A stretch of DNA of 64,000 nucleotides from Streptomyces sp. f51 (GTDB taxonomy: Bacteria > Actinomycetota > Actinomycetes > Streptomycetales > Streptomycetaceae): NCBI RefSeq assembly GCF_037940415.1, contig NZ_CP149798.1, positions 1,302,001 through 1,366,000 on the forward strand, in the 5' to 3' direction. The position numbers and the translations under genes were made by a program. Of this stretch, positions 58,933-64,000 are shown one piece after another; position 1 is the first letter of the stretch, and the number at the start of each line of letters is the position of its first letter. The notes under the pieces are model-generated. The model was not told the DNA's origin and did not search any database. It worked only from the letters and a program-made list of their open reading frames with translations.

Positions 58933-59183
58933 CCCGCCGCGCGGCGGCCCGCTCCGGACCGGTGAGCGGGCAGCGAATTCCACGCCATCACCCGGTGAAC
59001 GAATATAAAAGTGCCATAAACGCGAGGCCTCTCGGCGATCAATGGAATTGAAGGCTCCACCGTTCCGGTATTAGCGATTCATTGGAAATGAACATGATCC
59101 TGAGAGGAATCCCACATCACATCGTCATCACAAACCGAGTGAATCGGCCTGGAACGCAGCTCACTCGCTGTAACGTCGATTGA

Positions 59184-60203
59184 GTGCGTACCGAACGAAA
59201 CCTCACCCGTCTGGACCGGGTCTTCGCCCGGCTGGACCGTGAGCCGGAACGACCGGCCCACATCGATGTGCCGAAGATGAGCCGGCACAGGGCCGTCCTC
59301 TTCGCGGCGACCCTGGCCTTCTATCTGGCGATCGTGTGGGCCGTGGCGATCACGTCGTGGCTGGTCCGGTTCGACTGGCAGGTCATGTTCTTCCGGCCCT
59401 ACCAGCAGTGGCCGGAGATCCACGCGTTCCTGGACTACTACGTGGTGCTCGGCCAGCGCGGCCCCACCGCCGTGATGGTCGCCGCGTGGCTGGGCTGGCG
59501 TTCCTGGCGCCAGCACACCCTGCGCCCGCTGCTCACCCTGGGCGCGTCCCTGCTGCTGCTCAACATCACCGTCGGTGCCGCGAAGCTGGGCATGGGCCGC
59601 CTCGGCCCGCACTACGCCATCACCATCGGCTCGAACGAGATGGGCCTGGGCGGCGATATATTTCCTTCGGGCCACACCGCCAACGCCGTCGTGACCTGGG
59701 GAATCCTGGCCTATCTGGCGTCGACCCCGCGAGCCAGACGCTGGCTCTCGGCGCTGTCCGCCGTGACCTCGCTCGGCGTCGGCCTCACCACCGTGTACCT
59801 GGGTACGCACTGGCTGAGCGATGTCCTGCTGGGCTGGGCCGCCGGCCTGCTGATCCTGCTGGCGCTGCCCTGGTGCGAGCCGCTGATCGCCCGCTCCGAG
59901 GCCGGGATCTTCGCGCTGCGCGACCTGTGGCGCGACCGTCGCGGCCGCCGTACGGCCCCCGTCCCGGTCCACGCACCGGTCCTGTCGCCGCGGCCCGCCG
60001 CGGTGGACGGCGAGATGCCGGCCCGCGAGCCCGTCGCGTCCCGCCCGTCCCGGTCCCCCGTCCACCTGGCCCCGGGCCCGCACACCGCCCGCTCGGAGCG
60101 CACGCCTGTCACCCCGGCGGGCAGCCGCCGCCCGCCGCACCCGGACCGTCCCGCCCGCGCGGCGGCCGGTGCCGCCTCGGCCCGCCCGCTGACGGGCGGC
60201 TGA
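59184..60203 (+). CDS. PAP2-family phosphatase, membrane
   Basis: 339-residue membrane phosphatase of the type-2 phosphatidic acid phosphatase family. Six helices between about 35 and 235. All three catalytic blocks are present: KLGMGRLGP, FPSGHTAN (His) and VYLGTHWLSDVLLG (nucleophile-side His and Asp). Substrates could be undecaprenyl pyrophosphate or phosphatidate. The C-terminal 95 residues form a Pro/Arg-rich disordered tail. GTG 59184 is used. The 251-base upstream gap is AT-richer than average and should hold the promoter. A strong terminator follows. Confidence 0.9.
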   Translation: MRTERNLTRLDRVFARLDREPERPAHIDVPKMSRHRAVLFAATLAFYLAIVWAVAITSWLVRFDWQVMFFRPYQQWPEIHAFLDYYVVLGQRGPTAVMVAAWLGWRSWRQHTLRPLLTLGASLLLLNITVGAAKLGMGRLGPHYAITIGSNEMGLGGDIFPSGHTANAVVTWGILAYLASTPRARRWLSALSAVTSLGVGLTTVYLGTHWLSDVLLGWAAGLLILLALPWCEPLIARSEAGIFALRDLWRDRRGRRTAPVPVHAPVLSPRPAAVDGEMPAREPVASRPSRSPVHLAPGPHTARSERTPVTPAGSRRPPHPDRPARAAAGAASARPLTGG

Positions 60204-60240
60204 GAACCGCGGGGCCGGTACGCACACCTCTCCCCGCATC

Positions 60241-60277
60241 GCGAAGGCCCCCGGCTCGTCGAGCCGGGGGCCTTCGC
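60241..60277. terminator. 17-bp perfect hairpin between PAP2 and I78 genes
   Basis: Arms 60241-60257 and 60261-60277 (starting GCGAAGGCCCCC) around a GTC loop. It lies 38 bases after the PAP2 stop and 71 bases before the end of the convergent I78 gene. Likely bidirectional. Confidence 0.85.
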
Positions 60278-60347
60278 ACGTCCTCGGGCCGCGCGTCCCC
60301 GACACGGCGGACCCGGTCCGAACGGGCCGTCGTCCGCCGCCGGGCGC

Positions 60348-60563
60348 TCAGCCCTTCCAGCAGCGGGTGACCGTACCGTCCGTGACCTCGAAGTTCAGCC
60401 GCCCCACCAGGTACTCCATGGTGACGATCGCGCCGGGCGGCAGCGAGCGGACCGTGGGCCAGCCCTGCTCGTGCGCGCGTTCCTGCGCACGGCTCGCCTC
60501 CAGGCCGACATAGCTCTCCGGACTGTCCTGCGGTTCTGCGCGCGAGGGGGGAATGGGTGCCAT
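60348..60563 (-). CDS. I78-family peptidase inhibitor-like protein
   Basis: 71-residue single-domain protein resembling the I78 inhibitor family. ESYVGLEASRAQERAHEQGW is followed by VRSLPPGAIVTMEYLVGRLNF and a closing VTDGTVTRCWKG. No signal peptide, so it acts inside the cell or the family resemblance is structural only. ATG 60563 (MAPIPPSRAEP) is used. A 26-residue N-terminal extension in frame looks non-coding. A role in restraining an intracellular serine protease is possible but unproven. Confidence 0.72.
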   Translation of the reverse strand: MAPIPPSRAEPQDSPESYVGLEASRAQERAHEQGWPTVRSLPPGAIVTMEYLVGRLNFEVTDGTVTRCWKG

Positions 60564-60921
60564 GACCGCCACGGTAGGCGGCACGCCGGGGCCGGGGAAG
60601 CCCGATCGGCGACGAAGCGTCACCTGTACCCCGCCGGTCACGCTTCTGTCACAGGATCACGACATGTGTTTCGGCGAACTGCATCACCCGTTTGAGGGGC
60701 CGCTTCCGTGTTCCGCACGCCTTCGAACGTAATTCGGAGTGACCGCCCGGACACTCCCCAATAGCCCGGCGAAATGCGTGCCGCGGTGCGGCGGTGCGTA
60801 CCCGGCGGTAATTTCCCCATTCCGGTCCGCCCGATTCCGCCGCGCACCGCGGAAGCTGACGCCGCATAGGAAATACACGCCTCGAACACAGAACCCCCGC
60901 ACGCTCACGGCGGGACCCGCT
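60564..60921. other. 358-base intergenic region without a recognised gene
   Basis: Holds the I78 promoter (minus strand) and the space after the WYL gene stop. Composition is less GC-rich than neighbours near 60640-60730 and 60860-60900 (GAAATACACG). Short frames on the minus strand have no ribosome sites. No RNA or operator recognised. Confidence 0.4.
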
Positions 60922-61938
60922 CTACGGAACAGGGGCGGGGCCCGGATCCCCCTCCGGGCCCCGCCGTTCGGGCCCCGGCCGCTCCACCGCCCGGGACAGC
61001 CGGTCCCGGGCGGTCCTGATCGTGTCGCGGAGTTCGGCCGGCTCCAGGACCTCGAACTCGAAGCCGGTCATCATCACGTGGATGACCATGACGTCGAGGT
61101 TCGCCGCCCCGGCGCGCATGACGCAGCTGCCGTCCCCCTCGGCCTCCAGGGTCCCGGCCGAGGGCGAGATCCGGGCGGCGGCCTCCTCCAGCGGCACCAG
61201 CAGCCGCACCACGGCGTTCCTGGCGTAGGCGCCGACGGACACTCCCTCGGAGACGTACGCGGCCAGGTCGTCGGCGGGTGGTGTACGGGGCGTGAAGCGC
61301 GGTCCGTGCGGCGGCCGGGGCGTGATGCGGTCGGCCCGGAACGTACGCCAGTCCTCGCGGTCGACGTCCCAGGCGACCAGGTACCAGCGGTGCTCGGTGC
61401 ACACCAGCCGGTACGGCTCGACGCTCCTGCGGGTCGCGGAGCCCGCGTGGTCGCGGTACTCGAAGCGCAGCCGCTCGCTGTCGCGGCAGGCGTTGGCCAG
61501 TTCGGTGAGGACGGCCGGGTCGACGGCGGAGGGCAGCGGCCCGCGCAGCATCGGCACGGTGAAGGCGTTCAGCGCGCCGACCCTGCGCCGCAGCCGGCCG
61601 GGCAGGACCTGTTCCAGCTTGGCGAGCGCCCGTACGGAGGACTCGCCGATGCCCTCGATGCCCTGCCCCGCCGCCGTGCGCAGCCCCACGGCCACCGCGA
61701 CGGCCTCGTCGTCGTCCAGGAGCAGCGGCGGCAGCTCGGCCCCCGCTCCGAGCTGGTAGCCGCCGCCCGTGCCCGGGGTGGCGTTGACGGGATAGCCCAG
61801 CTCGCGCAGCCGCTCCACGTCACGGCGGACCGTGCGCGCGGTCACGCCCAGCCGCCCGGCGAGGTCCGCGCCCGACCATTCACGGTGGGCCTGGAGCAGT
61901 GAGAGCAGGCGCAGCAGTCGTGCGGAGGTCTCCAGCAT
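60922..61938 (-). CDS. YafY-type HTH-WYL transcriptional regulator
   Basis: 338-residue regulator. N-terminal HTH (ETSARLLRLLSLLQAHREWSG, then AGRLGVTARTVRRDVERLRELG), linker, WYL domain (about 140-225, LRFEYRDHAGSATRRSVEPYRL, WYLVAWDVDR) and C-terminal WCX extension. WYL domains bind ligands, often nucleic acids or nucleotides, and such regulators can respond to DNA damage or phage. Here it is last in a row of three genes with the binding protein, 54 bases downstream of it. ATG 61938 (MLETSARLL) is used. Ten residues could be added upstream. Confidence 0.88.
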   Translation of the reverse strand: MLETSARLLRLLSLLQAHREWSGADLAGRLGVTARTVRRDVERLRELGYPVNATPGTGGGYQLGAGAELPPLLLDDDEAVAVAVGLRTAAGQGIEGIGESSVRALAKLEQVLPGRLRRRVGALNAFTVPMLRGPLPSAVDPAVLTELANACRDSERLRFEYRDHAGSATRRSVEPYRLVCTEHRWYLVAWDVDREDWRTFRADRITPRPPHGPRFTPRTPPADDLAAYVSEGVSVGAYARNAVVRLLVPLEEAAARISPSAGTLEAEGDGSCVMRAGAANLDVMVIHVMMTGFEFEVLEPAELRDTIRTARDRLSRAVERPGPERRGPEGDPGPAPVP

Positions 61939-61992
61939 GGCGCCGAGTCTGCCAGTGCTTGCGGACAACTCCTGTCCGCGAGGGGACGTTCC

Positions 61993-63273
61993 TCAGGGGC
62001 GGTAGGCGATCTGCGGTACGTCGAAGCAGTTCGTGTTCATGTCGCCCTGGGTGACCCAGCCCCTGCCGTCGCGCCAGCGGGCCACCGACAGACAGGTCCG
62101 GCGCGTCTTCGGCGGCTCGGGCAGCCGCTCGTAGGTGACGGGGAGCAGCAGCCCGCCCGCGGTGTAGGGCCTGCCCCGGTTCATGAACGCGTCGACGCAG
62201 GCCCGCGTGACGCCCGACGGAGGGCAGGACTTCGCCGCGTCCGTGAACCACCGTGCCGCGGCCCATCCCTCCAGCTGCCACTGGGAGTGGACCGGCAGCC
62301 CCTTGGTCGCGTCGCGGAACTCCCGTACGGCGGGGTCGCCGACGTCCTCGTAGTTGCGGCCGGCCCCCGTGGCCCACAGCGCGTTGCGGCAGCGCGGCGC
62401 GTCCTTGTAGTCCCCGGGCCCGGTGGAGGTCCAGTTCTGGACGTTGGTGACCTTGGCGATGACACGGGCGCCGACGCCGTCCATGGCCTTGCAGAGCTGG
62501 GCGTTGCCGTGGGTGTCCAGGGCGTCGAAGACGAGGTCGGCGCCCTGGGCCTTGAGGTCGGCCGCGGCGGCGCGGAAGTCGGGCAGCGCGAAGTCGACCT
62601 GTTCGGTGACGACCCGGTAGCCCTCGGTCCTGAGCCCCTGGGTGACCAGCCGGGCGTAGGCGGCGGAGGCGGACTGGTTGTAGGAGACTACGGCGGCGGT
62701 GCGGGCGCCGTGGACGCGCTTGAAGTAGCGGTAGACCTCGGTGCCGCCGTAGAGCTCGCCGTTCCAGCCGGGCGTGCCCCGGCGCGGTGCGAGGCTGCCG
62801 TAGATCCCGTACAGGTGCGGGTAGGTGTCGTAGGCGGCGCCGATGGGCTGGCCGCCGATGTCGGGCACTCCCGCTCGGGACACCTGGGGGGCGCCCGCGT
62901 AGTCGAGGGCGGTGGTGGCGACGAGTGCGACGACCTTGTCCTCGTCGATCAGCCGGTGCACGCACGCGCTGTCGCCGACACCGCTGCCGCCGTCGTCGCA
63001 GACCCGCACCTCGACGGGCCGGCCGCCGATGCCGCCGTGGGCGTCGAGCCGGTCGAAGAAGGCTTTCGCCCCGTCGCGCGGTCCGGTGAAGGCGGCGGCG
63101 CCGACGGGGCTGGTGGCACTGCTGATGATGCCGACCCGGATCGGCTCGGCGGACCGCGCGGGCGTGGGTGTGGCCCGGTTCTCGAAGTCGCTCTCGGGGA
63201 GCCGGCTGCCGCAGGCCGTGCCGAGCAGGAGCAGCAGGCCCGCGACGGCGGCACCGGTCGCCGTGTGCCGCAC
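61993..63273 (-). CDS. Lipoprotein substrate-binding protein, LivJ-like (Peripla_BP_6)
   Basis: 426-residue extracytoplasmic binding protein of the branched-chain amino acid/amide class. The signal peptide ends LLLLLGTAC (lipidated Cys near residue 21). The mature domain begins PIRVGIISSATSPVG and has the two-lobed periplasmic fold (PDIGGQPIGAAYDTYPHLYG, AAVVSYNQSASAAYARL). Eight or more Cys suggest disulfides. No LivHMGF permease genes are in the window, so it is either an orphan receptor or pairs with a distant transporter. It follows the MTB12-like gene by 6 bases and is cotranscribed with it. Confidence 0.86.
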   Translation of the reverse strand: MRHTATGAAVAGLLLLLGTACGSRLPESDFENRATPTPARSAEPIRVGIISSATSPVGAAAFTGPRDGAKAFFDRLDAHGGIGGRPVEVRVCDDGGSGVGDSACVHRLIDEDKVVALVATTALDYAGAPQVSRAGVPDIGGQPIGAAYDTYPHLYGIYGSLAPRRGTPGWNGELYGGTEVYRYFKRVHGARTAAVVSYNQSASAAYARLVTQGLRTEGYRVVTEQVDFALPDFRAAAADLKAQGADLVFDALDTHGNAQLCKAMDGVGARVIAKVTNVQNWTSTGPGDYKDAPRCRNALWATGAGRNYEDVGDPAVREFRDATKGLPVHSQWQLEGWAAARWFTDAAKSCPPSGVTRACVDAFMNRGRPYTAGGLLLPVTYERLPEPPKTRRTCLSVARWRDGRGWVTQGDMNTNCFDVPQIAYRP

Positions 63274-63279
63274 CGCGGG

Positions 63280-63816
63280 TCAGCAGCCCGGGACGGGGCT
63301 CGACGACCCGTTGCCGCTCAGCTGGACCAGCGCGCAGAGCGTGTTGACGGAGACCTTCCAGGTGCCGTTCTGCTCGACGGCGGTGCCGGAGGCGTTCGGC
63401 AGGGCGGTCGCGCCCTTCAGGGTCAGCGTGTAGGTCACGTTCGCCTCGGTCGGGGAGGTGAACTCGACCTTGTTCACCGTGGCCTTCACCTGCTGCCCGC
63501 GCTGGTCGCCGTTGAAGCCCTGGAGCACCGGGGCCATCCGGTCGCCGTTCTCCAGGACGGCCTGCTTCTCCTTGGCGGAGACGGCAGGGTCGAAGAACTT
63601 CTCCCAGTTCTGCTGGATCTCCTTCCGGGCCGCGGCCGGATCGGCCGGAGCCGTGGCGGAGGGCAGGCTGGTGGACTGCTGCGCCGAGGGTGTGGACGAC
63701 GCGGAACTCCCGCCGCCGTTGTCCGCGCAGGCCGTGAGGGCGGCGGCGAGGACCAGGACCGCCGCACCCGCCATCGCCCTGACGTTCCCCCGCCTGAGGT
63801 CGCTCCCGAGAACCAT
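63280..63816 (-). CDS. Lipoprotein with MTB12-like C-terminal domain
   Basis: 178-residue lipoprotein. The signal peptide MVLGSDLRRGNVRAMAGA runs into VLVLAAALTAC (lipidated Cys near residue 29). A Ser/Thr/Pro linker follows, then a cystatin/NTF2-like domain, similar to mycobacterial low-molecular-weight antigen MTB12: AAARKEIQQNWEKFFDPA, AVLENGDRMAPVLQGF, KVEFTSPTEANVTYTL and a closing Cys pair. ATG 63816 is chosen as the best signal-peptide start. An upstream in-frame ATG would bury it. First gene of the three-gene row that continues with the binding protein and WYL regulator. Function unknown. Confidence 0.8.
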   Translation of the reverse strand: MVLGSDLRRGNVRAMAGAAVLVLAAALTACADNGGGSSASSTPSAQQSTSLPSATAPADPAAARKEIQQNWEKFFDPAVSAKEKQAVLENGDRMAPVLQGFNGDQRGQQVKATVNKVEFTSPTEANVTYTLTLKGATALPNASGTAVEQNGTWKVSVNTLCALVQLSGNGSSSPVPGC

Positions 63817-63938
63817 CTGGCTCACCACCGGGTGTCGGTCCGGGCCGAATGCGCCCGTCGCTTTCAGGGTCGGCTTCCAGGGGGCATAGTGCAAGCCATC
63901 GGCTGACTTGGACAGATACCCGACGTGTGGGAGTCCGG

Positions 63939-64000
63939 ATGCGGACAGCTCGACCGCGCAGCGTGCACCCCTTCCTGTGGGCCGGCTGGGCCGCCCTGGC
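63939..64000 (+). CDS. 5' fragment of a gene cut by the right edge
   Basis: ATG 63939 lies five bases after GGGAG (63929-63933) and opens MRTARPRSVHPFLWAGWAA, which runs off the window. The basic start followed by hydrophobic residues suggests a signal peptide or first membrane helix. It is divergent from the MTB12-like gene. Nothing more can be said. Confidence 0.5.
   Translation, partial: MRTARPRSVHPFLWAGWAAL

Noticed and set aside
60725..60745. GAACGTAATTCG as another LexA box.
   Set aside because: The second half-site is TTCG, not GTTC, and no gene start with SOS character follows.
60638..60908. Small minus-strand frames of 72-83 codons in the gap between the I78 and WYL genes.
   Set aside because: Three overlapping frames are equally open, none has a ribosome site, and their residues show no fold or motif.
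1..64000. Prophage, integrative element or insertion sequence.
   Set aside because: No integrase, transposase, phage structural gene or tRNA-flanked boundary was seen. Gene content and GC use are uniform core-chromosome type.

Overview
The window is about 64 kb of very GC-rich DNA (codon third positions almost all G or C) from the chromosome of a Streptomyces. Lineage markers are LAETG-type cell-wall sorting signals, streptogrisin-type proteases, a SepF paralogue, the Streptomyces DUF5685, DUF5925 and DUF1684 families, a SoxR with many TetR regulators around it, GTG and leaderless starts, and a dispersed repeat related to GGGGCGCGAGGAACTGCGC. From memory, and not checked, the order soxR - maoC - tetR ... 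hmgA ... SGNH lipase ... AA10 oxygenase - lipase ... dnaE2 ... SepF-like - acyl-CoA dehydrogenase matches a conserved core block of the S. coelicolor chromosome. I see no integrase, transposase, CRISPR array, rRNA, tRNA or biosynthetic megasynthase.

Layout. 0-5 kb: a penicillin-acylase-like secreted hydrolase (cut by the left edge), a zinc-ribbon hypothetical, an Rnl5-type RNA ligase and soxR. 5-12.4 kb: acyl-CoA and aldehyde metabolism under two TetR repressors (MaoC hydratase, acyl-CoA dehydrogenase, aldehyde and alcohol dehydrogenases) plus a drug/metabolite exporter. 12.5-18 kb: an orphan sugar-ABC ATPase, a secreted protein and class F sortase pair, and a molybdopterin oxidoreductase. 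18-25 kb: a 28-bp tandem array at the end of a tetR gene, a lipoprotein, hmgA with a GntR regulator, an orphan Type ISP specificity-like protein and a CaiB-type CoA transferase.

25-34 kb: SigK-like ECF sigma factor and RskA-like anti-sigma, divergent from DUF4331 protein, TPR membrane protein, NicO metal transporter with a 200-residue histidine loop, and a Ser/Thr kinase. The sigma gene and the DUF4331 gene carry the same promoter architecture. 34-43.7 kb: two secreted lipases, a surface-anchored AA10 lytic polysaccharide monooxygenase, an AAA ATPase, acetyltransferases, a methyltransferase, and a MarR/cupin pair with twin operators. 43.6-48.2 kb: dnaE2 translationally coupled to a catalytically dead, truncated Y-family polymerase behind two LexA boxes. 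48.3-51 kb: two S1 proteases with strong terminators. 51-64 kb: DUF1684, a Cys-rich DUF5685 protein, SepF-like protein, second acyl-CoA dehydrogenase, repeat cluster, MFS exporter, membrane mannosyltransferase-like protein, PAP2 phosphatase, I78 inhibitor, and a WYL regulator / binding protein / MTB12-like lipoprotein operon.

How it works together. The clearest new signal is regulatory. One palindrome family (AAACTAGC..GCTAGTTT) sits at three promoters: acyl-CoA dehydrogenase/tetR, aldehyde-alcohol dehydrogenase, and the second acyl-CoA dehydrogenase 43-47 kb away. This suggests one local TetR regulon. A different shared operator joins maoC to the other tetR. The sigma/anti-sigma/DUF4331/TPR/NicO block looks like a functional envelope or metal module that I cannot match to a described system.
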